NCBI GenBank assembly: GCA_019753175.1
Contig: JAIELK010000018.1
Coordinates: 111,403-175,402, forward strand
Length of the DNA stretch: 64,000 bases
Reading direction: 5' to 3'
Source of the DNA: Hyphomonadaceae bacterium
GTDB taxonomy: Bacteria; Pseudomonadota; Alphaproteobacteria; Caulobacterales; Aquidulcibacteraceae
Part shown: piece by piece, positions 1 to 10,225 of the stretch
How the letters are laid out: every line of letters begins with the position of its first letter
Numbering within the stretch: position 1 is the stretch's first letter
Position numbers and translations under genes: made by a program
Notes under the pieces: model-generated
Seen by the model: only the letters and a program-made list of their open reading frames with translations
What the model was told of the DNA's origin: nothing
The model's database searches: none

Positions 1-980
1 CAAGAAAACGCGGCCAGAACGGTCGAGGCGACAATGATCGCAGCTGCGCCGAGGGCGCCCGGCGTCAGCTCCAGCGTGAGATAGCGCCAAAACACCGCAA
101 TCGGCCAGTGCACGAGATAGAGCGAGTAGGAAATGAGGCCAATGAACAGCATCGGCTTCCAGGTCAGGATGCGCCCCACAAAGGTCTGTTGCGGATGCGC
201 GAAATAGATCGCAAGCGCAGTTCCTATGCACGGCACAAGCGCCGCAGCGCCCGGGAACGGCGTGGCCTCATCATAGGTGAAGACCGCCCACGCAATCATC
301 GACAAGCCGAGCAATGATCCGACCTGTGACACCCAGCCGGATTTTGTCCGCGCCGGCAGCGCCGCAAGCAATGCGCCGAGCAAGAGTTCCCAGGCGCGCG
401 TGGGCAGCAGAAAGAAGTTCGCAGTCGGCCCGACTTGGGTGGCGTAGATGGACAGGGCGAGCGATGCGAGTGCGCCCAGTCCGAAGATCAGCAGCCAGCG
501 TTTGCCCAGGAAGCGGTACACAAGGAACGCCGCGATCGGCATGAAGATGTAGAACTGCTCCTCGACCGCCAACGACCAAGTATGCAGCATGGGTCGTAAG
601 TGCGCACTGTTCTCGAAGTAGCCGGATGCTTTCCAGAAGTAGAAGTTGGAGACGAAGGTAGAAACCGAGACGAGGCTCTTGGAGAAGTCGACCAGGAAGT
701 TTGGCAGGAGAAAAACAAAGGCTGCGACTGAGGTGAGCAGCGCCGTGAACACGAGGGCGGGAAGGATGCGGCGTATGCGCCGATTGTAGAAGCCAAGAAT
801 GCTAAAGCGGCCCGCTTCCAGGTCTTCCTTGATCAGCCCCGTAATCAAGAATCCGGAGATGACGAAAAAGACGTCTACCCCGACATAGCCGCCCGAAAAC
901 GCGGTGACGCCCGCGTGAAACAGGACAACGGGTAAGACGGCCACGGCGCGGAGGCCGTCAATTTCCGGTCGGTGCTGCAT
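1..980 (-). CDS. Acyltransferase family 3 (OafA/YrhL-type) membrane protein, partial
   Basis: An open reading frame starting with ATG at 978-980 on the minus strand runs without a stop to the window edge, giving 326 codons and no C-terminus. The N-terminus carries the family signature EIDGLRAVAVLPVVLFHAG followed by GGYVGVDVFFVISGFLIT, then NRRIRRILPAL and HTWSLAVEEQFY, and many hydrophobic segments up to YSLYLVHWPIAVFWRY near the edge. These are hallmarks of integral-membrane O-acyltransferases that acetylate or acylate surface polysaccharides, LPS or peptidoglycan. A C-terminal SGNH domain could follow outside the window. It is divergent from tig, with about 150 bp between them. The substrate cannot be told from sequence. 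Confidence 0.88.
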   Translation of the reverse strand, partial: MQHRPEIDGLRAVAVLPVVLFHAGVTAFSGGYVGVDVFFVISGFLITGLIKEDLEAGRFSILGFYNRRIRRILPALVFTALLTSVAAFVFLLPNFLVDFSKSLVSVSTFVSNFYFWKASGYFENSAHLRPMLHTWSLAVEEQFYIFMPIAAFLVYRFLGKRWLLIFGLGALASLALSIYATQVGPTANFFLLPTRAWELLLGALLAALPARTKSGWVSQVGSLLGLSMIAWAVFTYDEATPFPGAAALVPCIGTALAIYFAHPQQTFVGRILTWKPMLFIGLISYSLYLVHWPIAVFWRYLTLELTPGALGAAAIIVASTVLAAFS

Positions 981-1133
981 TCGGGTCTAACGATGCTGCA
1001 ATTTTTCCGCCACGGGTAGGGGGCTGGCGCGTGGACAAGGCGAGTTCGTCCTGCCATAAGCGCCGCTTTCCTTACAGGAGCCGGCGGGGCAGGTGACTTG
1101 CAGCGTCGGCGCGAGTTATCGAAAGCCCGTGTA

Positions 1134-2498
1134 ATGCAATTGACTGAACGTCGCTCCGAAGGCCTCCTGCGCGTTTACGATGTCCTGGTCCCCGCGGCGG
1201 AATTGCAGGCGCAACTGAACGCGAAGATCGAAGAAGTGCGCCCTCGTGTGCGCATCAACGGATTTCGGCCCGGCAAAGTGCCGGCGAGCCATATCCGTAA
1301 GGTCTACGGCCCCTCGATGATGCAGGACATCATCAACGAGACGGTTCAAAAATCGACCAAAGAGAGCCTGGAAAAGGTCAACGCGCGGCCGGCGTCCGAA
1401 CCCTCGCTCGACCTCAAGAGCGACATTAACCAGGTGGTCGCGGGACAATCTGACCTGCAATTCGAACTCTCCTTGGAAATCATGCCTCAGATCGATCCAG
1501 TCGACCTGAAGGCGATCTCGATTGTCCGGCCGACCGCGCCTGTAGCCGACGAGCAGGTCGAAGAGGCGCTAGGCGAACTCGCAAAGCAGAGCCGGGCCTA
1601 CGAGGACAAGAGCGGACCCGCCGCGGACGGCGATGCTGTGACGATTGATTTTATCGGCCGCATCGATGGCGAGCCCTTCGATGGTGGGACGGCGCAGGAT
1701 TCGCAGGTCGTCATTGGCTCCAACCAGTTCATCCCGGGTTTTGAAAGCCAGTTGGTCGGCGCCAAGGCCGGTGACGAGCGGACCCTCAAGGTCACGTTCC
1801 CGACCGACTATCCGGTGTCTTCACTTCAAGGCAAGGCGGCGGAGTTCGAGACTAAGATCAAACTGGTGCGCGAGCCCAAGCAGGGGGCGCCGGATGACGG
1901 CTGGGCCAAGGAGCTGGGTTTCGACAGTCTCAAGGCTGTGAAGGACGCCTTGCGGCAGCGTATTGACAGCGATCATGCGCAGCAATCCCGCACGAAGGCG
2001 AAGCGCGCCTTGTTCGATCAGTTGGACGCGGCCCATGATTTCGAGTTGCCGCCGCGAATGGTTGAAGCGGAGTTCAGCCAGATTTGGCGCCAGATCGAGG
2101 CCGACCGCGCCGCTGGACGCCTGGATGCCTCGGACGCTGGTAAGTCAGACGACGAACTGAAGGCCGAATATCGCGAAATCGCCGAGCGGCGGGTGCGTCT
2201 TGGCCTGCTGCTGGCGGACATCGGGCAGAAGCATCGCGTAGAGGTAAGCGACGAGGAAGTGGCGCGCGCCATCTCCGCGCAGGCGCGGAACTTCCCCGGC
2301 CAGGAGCGGCAGATTTTTGAGATGTATCGTCGCAATCCAGCGATGGTCGCCAATGTCCGCGCGCCCCTCTACGAGGAAAAGGTCGTCGACTACCTGCTGG
2401 AATTGATTCAAGTTCGAAACGAAAGCGTAACCCGTGAGGCGCTTTTCGCGGAAGACGATCTGCCTTCGCTGCGCAAAACCAAGACCGAGCGAGCATAG
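1134..2498 (+). CDS. tig: Trigger factor, ribosome-associated chaperone and prolyl isomerase
   Basis: 454 residues. The N-terminal ribosome-binding domain begins MQLTERRSEGLLRVYDVLVP and carries the signature loop INGFRPGKVPASHIRKVYG. An FKBP-type PPIase domain covers roughly residues 160-245 (GDAVTIDFIGRIDGEPFDGG through FPTDYPVSSLQGKAAEF), followed by a helical C-terminal chaperone arm. It binds near the ribosomal exit tunnel (L23) and shields nascent chains. The ATG at 1134 is preferred to an in-frame TTG at 1098 because family members start with this short MQ-T-E sequence. It is the first gene of the classic tig-clpP-clpX-lon proteostasis cluster. Confidence 0.96.
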   Translation: MQLTERRSEGLLRVYDVLVPAAELQAQLNAKIEEVRPRVRINGFRPGKVPASHIRKVYGPSMMQDIINETVQKSTKESLEKVNARPASEPSLDLKSDINQVVAGQSDLQFELSLEIMPQIDPVDLKAISIVRPTAPVADEQVEEALGELAKQSRAYEDKSGPAADGDAVTIDFIGRIDGEPFDGGTAQDSQVVIGSNQFIPGFESQLVGAKAGDERTLKVTFPTDYPVSSLQGKAAEFETKIKLVREPKQGAPDDGWAKELGFDSLKAVKDALRQRIDSDHAQQSRTKAKRALFDQLDAAHDFELPPRMVEAEFSQIWRQIEADRAAGRLDASDAGKSDDELKAEYREIAERRVRLGLLLADIGQKHRVEVSDEEVARAISAQARNFPGQERQIFEMYRRNPAMVANVRAPLYEEKVVDYLLELIQVRNESVTREALFAEDDLPSLRKTKTERA

Positions 2499-2587
2499 TC
2501 GCAACTGGCCCTTGCAGCGGCGGGGGGTGCGGCAAATATGAGGTAACCGAGCGGCTGGCGATTCCCTGCCGCCAATGAAAGGTCTCC

Positions 2588-3220
2588 ATGTCGTCGTTCG
2601 ACCCGATCGAAACCTACGCCAACCTTGTGCCCATGGTGGTTGAACAGACCAGCCGCGGCGAGCGCGCGTTCGACATTTTTTCAAGGCTGCTGAAGGAGCG
2701 CATCGTCTTCGTGACCGGCGGCGTTGACGACGTCTTGGCGAGCTTGGTCACAGCCCAGCTCTTGTTCTTGGAGTCCGAGAACCCGAAGCGGGAAATCGCC
2801 ATGTATATCAACAGCCCCGGGGGGTATGTGACCTCCGGTCTGGCGATCTACGACACGATGCAATACGTGCGCAGTCCCGTTTCGACCGTCTGCATTGGAC
2901 AGGCTGCCTCAATGGGCTCCCTGCTCCTGACGGCCGGAGAAAAGGGTCTGCGGATTTGCTTGCCAAACGCCCGAGTTATGCTTCACCAGCCATCGGGTGG
3001 GTACCGCGGTCCTGCGTCGGACATCGAGCGTCACGCCGAAGACATCCTTCAAACCAAGCGCCGGCTCAACCAGATATACGTCAAGCATACCGGCCAACCC
3101 TACGAGACAGTCGAGCGCACGCTGGACCGGGACTTCTTTATGACAGCCGAAGAGGCCCGAAAATGGGGCATCGTTGACCGGGTGTACGAGAAGCGCGAGC
3201 TTCCCGAAAGTGCGGGCTAG
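2588..3220 (+). CDS. clpP: ATP-dependent Clp protease proteolytic subunit
   Basis: 210 residues, the usual size. The catalytic triad is visible as Ser108 (GQAASMGS), His133 (MLHQPSGG) and Asp182 (LDRDFFM). The MYINSPGG motif at about 72-79 is also conserved. ClpP forms a double heptameric barrel that degrades substrates unfolded by ClpX or ClpA. The start ATG follows an AAAGGT ribosome-binding site. It lies 89 bp after tig and 268 bp before clpX. That 268-bp gap holds no convincing gene, only a weak 5-bp inverted repeat at 3246-3258, so clpX probably has its own promoter. Confidence 0.97.
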   Translation: MSSFDPIETYANLVPMVVEQTSRGERAFDIFSRLLKERIVFVTGGVDDVLASLVTAQLLFLESENPKREIAMYINSPGGYVTSGLAIYDTMQYVRSPVSTVCIGQAASMGSLLLTAGEKGLRICLPNARVMLHQPSGGYRGPASDIERHAEDILQTKRRLNQIYVKHTGQPYETVERTLDRDFFMTAEEARKWGIVDRVYEKRELPESAG

Positions 3221-3488
3221 GATCGCCACCGGACCTTGCCGACAAGGCTCATCGAGCCATGTTTGAGGCGATAAACCCTGTTAGAGGCTGACGGCCCGGG
3301 ATCTCCCGCCGCGCCACAAGCTTGCGGCCCCATCCTTGCTATGGTCGTATGGGGACCCGAGGCGGTCACATAGTGAACGTTTTTGAAAGGGGTGGCGAGC
3401 GACCATTTACCAGGGTTGGGGTGAGGGGCCATGAGGCCGCCGCTTTTCCCGGACGTAATCAGGCCGTTGGCGCCCCAGAGGATCGCGC

Positions 3489-4751
<1,263 letters not shown>

Positions 4752-4782
4752 GGGCGCTGGGTCCTTGCTTTCAGATTGAGCG

Positions 4783-4807
4783 GCGGCGCGCACTTGAAGC
4801 GCGCCGC
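4783..4807 (+). terminator. Strong GC hairpin after clpX, possible terminator
   Basis: A perfect 9-bp inverted repeat (GCGGCGCGC, 7-nt loop, GCGCGCCGC) begins 31 bp after the clpX stop, inside the clpX-lon gap. There is no T-tract after it, so an intrinsic terminator is uncertain. It may instead act as an attenuator or an mRNA 3'-end stabiliser. Confidence 0.35.
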
Positions 4808-4877
4808 GAACGCTTCCACATTTCAATGACAAATGGTCGGGTGGGCGTGTCGCTCCAAACCCGCCGAAGGAGTTCCG

Positions 4878-7280
4878 ATGGCTGAAGGCCGCGTCTTACC
4901 CGTCCTGCCGCTGCGCGACATCGTTGTGTATCCAAAGATGGCGGCGCCTCTCTTCGTCGGCCGCGAGAAGTCCGTGCGGGCTCTGGACGAAGTCATGCGC
5001 CGCGACAAGCAGATTTTGCTCGCGGCTCAAATGGACGCGTCCGAGGACGAGCCGGCGCGTGATCGCATCTTCACGGTGGGGACGGTCGCAACCGTTGTAC
5101 AATTGTTGAAGCTTCCCGACGGCACGGTGCGCGTTCTGGTCGAGGGCGGGCACCGCGCGCGCATCACCGAATTCACCGATAACAGCGAATTCTTCGAGGC
5201 CGAGATCGAAGCGATCGAAGAGCAGAACGCCGATTCTCCGGAAGCGCGCGCTGTCGCTCGCGCGGTGCTCGAGCAGTGGGACAATTACGTCAAGCTGTCC
5301 CGCAAGACGCCGCCCGAAGTCCAACAGGCGATCGCACAGATCACTGAGCCAGCGCGCCTCGCGGATTCCATCGCCGCCCACCTTGCCGCGAAGATTCCAG
5401 ACAAGCAGGCGCTCCTCGAAGCGGCGGACGTGCCGCAACGCCTTGAGCGCATCATGCAGCTCATCGAAGCCGAGGTGGGCATGCTGCAGGTGGAGCGGAA
5501 GATCCGCAATCGCGTGAAGCGTCAAATGGAAAAGACGCAGCGTGAATATTACCTCAATGAGCAGATGAAGGCGATCCAGCGTGAACTGGGCGATGGCGAC
5601 GATGGGCGCGAGGACATCACCGAGTTTGAGACTCGGATCAAGAACACGAAGCTCTCGAAGGAAGCTAAGACCAAGGCCGAAGCGGAACTGAAAAAACTTC
5701 GGCAGATGAGCCCGATGTCGGCGGAATCCACAGTGGTCCGCAACTACCTCGATTGGCTGCTTTCGCTCCCCTGGGGCGTGAAGAAGAAGGTCAAGAAGGA
5801 CATCGACGCCGCGCAAGCTGTGCTCGACGAGGACCATTATGGCCTCGACAAAGTAAAGGACCGGATCCTCGAGTACCTCGCCGTTCAGGCCCGTACGAAC
5901 AAACTTCGCGGGCCCATCCTTTGCCTGGTTGGCCCGCCGGGCGTAGGCAAGACTTCACTTGGCCGCTCAATCGCGAAAGCGACAGGGCGTGACTTCGTCC
6001 GCATGTCACTTGGCGGCGTGCGAGATGAGGCGGAGATCCGCGGTCACCGCCGGACCTATATCGGCTCGATGCCGGGGCGTGTGGTGCAGTCAATGAAAAA
6101 GGCGAAGTCGTCGAATCCGCTCTTTCTACTGGACGAAATCGACAAGTTGGGCGCCGACTATCGTGGCGACCCAGCGGCCGCGCTGCTCGAGGTGCTGGAC
6201 CCAGAGCAAAACTCAACTTTCAACGATCATTATCTCGAAGTGGATTACGACCTGTCGGATGTATTGTTCATCACGACAGCGAATAGCCTGAACATGCCGC
6301 AACCGTTGCTTGATCGCATGGAGATTATTCGGATCCCAGGCTACACGGAGGACGAAAAACTCGAGATCGCCAAGCGTCATCTGCTGCCGAAGCAGTACGA
6401 AAACAACGGCCTGAAGAAGAGCGAATTCACGGTAACGGAAGGGGCGCTGCGAGAGCTCATTCGGCGCTATACACGCGAAGCCGGCGTGCGTTCCCTTGAA
6501 CGCGAAATCGGCAATCTTGCGCGCAAAGCGGTGCGTGAAATCGAACAGAAGAAGAAAACCAAAGTCGAAGTCACCGAGAAGAATCTCGCCGACTTCGCGG
6601 GCGTCTGGCGGTATAACTACGGTGAAACCGACCAGGAAGATCAAGTCGGCGTTGTAACCGGTCTCGCCTGGACGGAGGTCGGCGGTGAATTGCTGACCGT
6701 CGAGGCGGTCGCAATGCCTGGCAAGGGCACGATGACCGTCACAGGCAATTTGCGCGAAGTGATGAAGGAATCGATCTCGGCCGCGAACTCATACGTGCGC
6801 TCCCGTGCGGTCAGTTTCGGCGTAAAACCCCCGCTGTTCCGAACGCGCGACATCCACGTCCACGTGCCGGAAGGGGCTACGCCAAAAGACGGTCCGTCCG
6901 CTGGCGTGGCGATGGGCACTGCAATTGTCTCAGTGTTGACCGGTGTGCCAGTCCGCAAGGACATCGCGATGACCGGCGAGATCACACTGCGGGGTCGTGT
7001 CCTTCAGATCGGGGGACTGAAGGAGAAGCTGCTGGCTGCCCTGAGAGGCGGGGTCAAAACAGTCCTGATCCCCAAGGACAACGAGAAGGACTTGGCGGAC
7101 ATCCCCGAGAACGTGAAGAAGGGCATGGAAATCATCCCGGTCTCCACCATTGATGAGGTGCTTCAGCACGCCCTGACGATGCCGCTGACGCCCGTGGAGT
7201 GGACGGACCAGGACGAACTCGCCGAAAGCCGCCGCGGCGATGGGGGCGGTGATGAGCGCGAAGGGGCGCGCCCGCACTAG
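4878..7280 (+). CDS. lon: Lon, ATP-dependent endopeptidase
   Basis: 800 residues. It has an N-terminal substrate-binding LON domain ([15 protein letters not shown]), a coiled-coil middle, an AAA+ domain with Walker A GPPGVGKT at about 352-359, and a C-terminal protease domain with the Ser-Lys dyad Ser674 (KDGPSAG) and Lys717 (GGLKEK). Lon degrades misfolded proteins and regulators such as CcrM and SciP in Caulobacter (family knowledge). The ATG at 4878 is chosen over one 45 bp upstream because it has a clear GAAGGAG site six bases before it and gives the standard N-terminus [14 protein letters not shown]. Confidence 0.97.
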   Translation: MAEGRVLPVLPLRDIVVYPKMAAPLFVGREKSVRALDEVMRRDKQILLAAQMDASEDEPARDRIFTVGTVATVVQLLKLPDGTVRVLVEGGHRARITEFTDNSEFFEAEIEAIEEQNADSPEARAVARAVLEQWDNYVKLSRKTPPEVQQAIAQITEPARLADSIAAHLAAKIPDKQALLEAADVPQRLERIMQLIEAEVGMLQVERKIRNRVKRQMEKTQREYYLNEQMKAIQRELGDGDDGREDITEFETRIKNTKLSKEAKTKAEAELKKLRQMSPMSAESTVVRNYLDWLLSLPWGVKKKVKKDIDAAQAVLDEDHYGLDKVKDRILEYLAVQARTNKLRGPILCLVGPPGVGKTSLGRSIAKATGRDFVRMSLGGVRDEAEIRGHRRTYIGSMPGRVVQSMKKAKSSNPLFLLDEIDKLGADYRGDPAAALLEVLDPEQNSTFNDHYLEVDYDLSDVLFITTANSLNMPQPLLDRMEIIRIPGYTEDEKLEIAKRHLLPKQYENNGLKKSEFTVTEGALRELIRRYTREAGVRSLEREIGNLARKAVREIEQKKKTKVEVTEKNLADFAGVWRYNYGETDQEDQVGVVTGLAWTEVGGELLTVEAVAMPGKGTMTVTGNLREVMKESISAANSYVRSRAVSFGVKPPLFRTRDIHVHVPEGATPKDGPSAGVAMGTAIVSVLTGVPVRKDIAMTGEITLRGRVLQIGGLKEKLLAALRGGVKTVLIPKDNEKDLADIPENVKKGMEIIPVSTIDEVLQHALTMPLTPVEWTDQDELAESRRGDGGGDEREGARPH

Positions 7281-7403
7281 CGCCGGCGAAGCGGTTTGGG
7301 GTGCAGCCGCGCTTGCGCCCGGCCGCGAATTGCTTCTAGTTCGTGATCTTTGGTGGCTGTGCGCCCTGGGGAGGGCGAGGGTCGTTTGGGCGAGGGGTTG
7401 GAC

Positions 7404-7676
7404 GTGAACAAAGCGGAACTCGTGGCTGATGTTGCGGAGCGCCTCGGAGATTCAAAGCTCAGGGCCGAGGAGGCCGTGAACGCGGTTTTCGAAGTGATTT
7501 CCGGCGCCCTGAAACGAGGTGATAAGGTTCAACTGCCCGCCTTCGGCGTGTTCGACGTCAAGGCGACGGCAGCCCGCACTGCGCGAAATCCAAAGACCGG
7601 TGAGGACGTCGCGGTGCCGGCGGGCCGCAAGGCCCGGTTCAAGCCCGGCAAGGCGCTGAAAGACGCGCTCAACTGA
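7404..7676 (+). CDS. hupB: HU-family nucleoid DNA-binding protein
   Basis: 90 residues from a GTG start (VNKAELVADVAERLG), which is the canonical HU length. The DNA-binding beta-arm region is recognisable as LPAFGVFDVKATAARTARNP followed by GRKARFKPGKALKDALN. A longer in-frame reading from 7350 adds 18 unconserved residues and is rejected. HU bends and compacts DNA. Its position directly after lon is conserved in many proteobacteria. Confidence 0.94.
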   Translation: MNKAELVADVAERLGDSKLRAEEAVNAVFEVISGALKRGDKVQLPAFGVFDVKATAARTARNPKTGEDVAVPAGRKARFKPGKALKDALN

Positions 7677-7727
7677 CACGGATTTCGGCGCTGGCCTTCG
7701 GAGGGCCGCGGCTATAGAGGCACGGCA

Positions 7728-8033
7728 ATGTTGGCCAAAATCTATCGTCCGTCGAAGACCGCCATGCAGTCCGGCAAGGCCGCGACAAAGAAATGGCTCC
7801 TCGAATTTGAACCCAGCACGGCGTTGCGCTCAGACGCTCTGATGGGATGGACTGGAGCGCTTGAGACCGCGCGCCAAGTGCGACTCGCATTCGACGACAA
7901 GGAGGCTGCAATTGCGTTTGCAAGCGAGCACGGCATCCCGCACCAAGTTGTCGAGACGCCCGAGCCCAAGCGGCACATAAAGTCCTATTCCGAGAACTTT
8001 GCCTTCAGACGGCGTGAGCCGTGGTCGCACTGA
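7728..8033 (+). CDS. NDUFS4-like (ETC complex I subunit conserved region) protein
   Basis: 101 residues. The N-terminus AKIYRPSKTAMQSGKA, the block WLLEFEP, MGWTGALET and VRLAFDDKEAAIAFASEHGI match the alphaproteobacterial homologues of the mitochondrial complex I accessory subunit NDUFS4 (18-kDa/AQDQ). In bacteria these small proteins are thought to stabilise NADH:quinone oxidoreductase assembly. It stands alone, away from any nuo genes in this window, which is usual for the family. An AGAGG-like ribosome-binding site precedes the ATG. Confidence 0.88.
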   Translation: MLAKIYRPSKTAMQSGKAATKKWLLEFEPSTALRSDALMGWTGALETARQVRLAFDDKEAAIAFASEHGIPHQVVETPEPKRHIKSYSENFAFRRREPWSH

Positions 8034-8076
8034 CCGTCGCTCGCTCAGCCCCACTCGTGGTACCAAGGGCGTAGTC

Positions 8077-8153
8077 GGCCCCGTAGCTCAACTGGATAGA
8101 GCATCCGCCTTCTAAGCGGACGGTTGCGTGTTCGAGTCACGCCGGGGTCGCCA
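8077..8153 (+). tRNA. tRNA-Arg (anticodon UCU)
   Basis: 77 nt cloverleaf with encoded CCA. The acceptor stem GGCCCCG pairs with CGGGGTC (one G-T wobble). The anticodon stem TCCGC/GCGGA closes the loop CTTCTAA with anticodon TCT at 8111-8113. The T-loop GTTCGAGTC is present. Its last 17 nt overlap, on the opposite strand, the final codons and stop of metC. Confidence 0.95.
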
Positions 8154-9312
8154 GACGCTGAAAACCTTGCTCCAAGTCTTCGATCAGGTCGTCGACATGC
8201 TCCAGTCCGATGGAGAAGCGCAGGAGCGGCTGAGGCGCCTGCCAAGGCGCGGCAGTCCGCTTGATGTTGCCGTCGACGGGCACGACCAAGCTCTCATAGC
8301 CGCCCCAGGAAAAGCCCATCGCAAAAAGCCGGAGACCTTCAAGCATGGACTTGAGGCGCTGGTGCGAAACGGGATGCAAAGCACACGCAAACACCCCTGA
8401 GGCGCCGGTGAAGTCGCGACGCCAAAGCGCGTGGTCGGGGTGGGATGGGAGCGCCGGGTGCAGCACATGGGCAACCTCAGACCTGCCCACAAGCCAGTTC
8501 GCGATCGCAAGCGCGGAGGCGCTCTGCCGCTCAAACCGCACAGCCATGGAGCGCAATCCCCGCAACACCAGGTAGGCGTCGTCCGGGGACACGCACAGAC
8601 CCAGTTGCCGATGCGTATCGGCCACGCGCCGCCCCCACTCGGAGCCCACGGTCAGCACCGCGCCCATCAAGACGTCGGCATGTCCAGCTTGGTACTTTGT
8701 GAGCGCCTGGACCGAAATATCGACGCCATGCTGAAAAGGTTTCAGGCAAACCCCCGCCGACCAGGTGTTGTCGAGGATCACCGGCACACCTGATGCGCGT
8801 GCGACCGCTGAAATCGCTGGTACGTCCTGTATTTCGAACGTCAGGGAGCCGGGAGATTCCAGAAAGACCCCGCAGGTCGCGTCGGTCATGAGGCTGGCTA
8901 TGGCGCCGCCGACGCGCGGGTCGAAATAGCGTGTTCGAACACCCAGACGCGTCAGTGCTGTATCGCAGAATCGACGGGTCGGGCCGTACACGCTGTCGGT
9001 GACCAAGACTTCGCCGCCGCTGCGCGCCACGGCGAGCAGGGCGAGCGTGCACGCGGCTAGTCCAGACGGCGTCAGCACCGCATCGCACGCGCCCTCCACG
9101 GCGCACAGCGCTTCCCGCAGCGCATCCTGCACGGCCATGCCTTCGATGGCGTACGTCTTTCGTGGCGCGTTATAGAGTTCATCGACGTCAGGGATGATGA
9201 TCGTCGATGCGCGATGGATCGGAGGATTGACCGCTCCTTCTGAGCGGGCTGTGTTGCGCCCGGCATGCACCAAGATGGTCGCCAAGCGTCGATTTGAGAG
9301 ATCGTCATTCAC
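8137..9312 (-). CDS. metC: Cystathionine beta-lyase, PLP-dependent
   Basis: 391 residues from a GTG start 4 bp after the sulfurtransferase stop codon; a longer in-frame reading into that gene is unlikely. This is a Cys/Met metabolism PLP enzyme. The Schiff-base lysine is Lys206 (QALTKYQAGHADVLMG), the PLP-ring Asp is in ILDNTWSAG, and PSGLAACTLALLA is the phosphate-binding region. The expected reaction is cleavage of cystathionine to homocysteine, pyruvate and ammonia. Neighbouring sseA suggests a shared sulfur-amino-acid context. The C-terminus LATPA plus the stop codon is encoded antisense to the tRNA-Arg 3' end. A cystathionine gamma-synthase or -lyase role cannot be fully excluded. Confidence 0.9.
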   Translation of the reverse strand: MNDDLSNRRLATILVHAGRNTARSEGAVNPPIHRASTIIIPDVDELYNAPRKTYAIEGMAVQDALREALCAVEGACDAVLTPSGLAACTLALLAVARSGGEVLVTDSVYGPTRRFCDTALTRLGVRTRYFDPRVGGAIASLMTDATCGVFLESPGSLTFEIQDVPAISAVARASGVPVILDNTWSAGVCLKPFQHGVDISVQALTKYQAGHADVLMGAVLTVGSEWGRRVADTHRQLGLCVSPDDAYLVLRGLRSMAVRFERQSASALAIANWLVGRSEVAHVLHPALPSHPDHALWRRDFTGASGVFACALHPVSHQRLKSMLEGLRLFAMGFSWGGYESLVVPVDGNIKRTAAPWQAPQPLLRFSIGLEHVDDLIEDLEQGFQRLATPA

Positions 9313-9316
9313 AGCG

Positions 9317-10168
9317 TTAGGGACCGGTTTCCATGGGCGTGTCTGGCAGGGCGCCCCATTCCGCCCAGGAGCCGTCGTACAGGGCAGCGTCCCATCGCCC
9401 GATGCGCGCGAGCGCAAGGGCGACGATTGCTGCGGTAATACCAGAGCCACAGGTGCACACGACAGGTTGGTTCTCAATGGCGTGAAGCGCGAGCATTTCC
9501 CGCAGCTCCGTTTCCGTTTTTAGGCGTCCGTCCTCGTTTAGCAGCGTTGACGCGGGCACGTTTGAGGCTCCCGGCATGTGGCCAGAGCGCAAACCCGGCC
9601 TGGGTTCCGCGACTTCGCCGCGAAAGCGTGGCGCCGGCCTTGCGTCAAGAATGGCGACATTGGCGGCAGCTGTGGCGCGGCGCATGTCAGCGAGATTGCG
9701 CACCAGATCGGCGCGGACCCTAGGCGTGAAGTGCCGCTCGCGACGAACGGTTTGCGGTCCGCTTTCAATGGGCAGTTTGGCCCTTTCCCACGCGGGAAAC
9801 CCACCATCCAAGACCACCACGTCTTCGTGTCCCATGACGCGGAACGACCACCACACCCGTGCGGCTGAAAAAATCCCGACGCTGTCGTAGACCACAATCC
9901 GACTGCCGTCCCCAATCCCCATGCGTCGGACGCGGGCTGCAAATTCCGCTGGAGGCGGCAACATATGGGGAAGGGATGTCTGCCGGTCCGCAATCTCGTC
10001 GATGTCAAAAAAGACAGCACCGGGTATGCGCCGCTCTTCGTACAATGCACGTGCGTCGCGCAGGTCGCCCGGTATGAACCAAGTGGCGTCTACGATACGG
10101 ACGTCAGGGGCCTCGAGCCGCTCCGCCAACCACTCGCAGGAAACTATCGGATCGTTTTGATCTGGCAT
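9317..10168 (-). CDS. sseA: 3-mercaptopyruvate / thiosulfate sulfurtransferase
   Basis: 283 residues with two rhodanese domains. The N-terminal inactive domain covers about 8-130 (VSCEWLAERL ... VVVLDGGFPAWERA) and the C-terminal catalytic domain about 155-280. The active loop is CGSGITA with nucleophile Cys240, and this CGSG(V/I)TA form marks mercaptopyruvate sulfurtransferases rather than thiosulfate rhodaneses. It transfers sulfane sulfur to thiols, cyanide or a protein acceptor. It probably forms a two-gene operon with metC downstream (4-bp gap). Confidence 0.92.
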   Translation of the reverse strand: MPDQNDPIVSCEWLAERLEAPDVRIVDATWFIPGDLRDARALYEERRIPGAVFFDIDEIADRQTSLPHMLPPPAEFAARVRRMGIGDGSRIVVYDSVGIFSAARVWWSFRVMGHEDVVVLDGGFPAWERAKLPIESGPQTVRRERHFTPRVRADLVRNLADMRRATAAANVAILDARPAPRFRGEVAEPRPGLRSGHMPGASNVPASTLLNEDGRLKTETELREMLALHAIENQPVVCTCGSGITAAIVALALARIGRWDAALYDGSWAEWGALPDTPMETGP

Positions 10169-10225
10169 CGATGCAGGCTAGGCCGCCCGCTGGCCGCTCG
10201 CAACATCCGCCAGCGCAGCGCGAGG

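Noticed and set aside
1098..1133. TTG start for trigger factor 12 codons upstream
   Set aside because: The extra residues are not family-like, and the ATG at 1134 gives the canonical N-terminus.
4896..5837. 313-codon open frame antisense to lon
   Set aside because: Same reasoning: Lon is intact here and the antisense product is low-complexity and motif-free.
9313..9477. Longer N-terminus for MetC overlapping the sulfurtransferase
   Set aside because: It would lie wholly within sseA in another frame; a GTG just after the sseA stop yields the normal family length.
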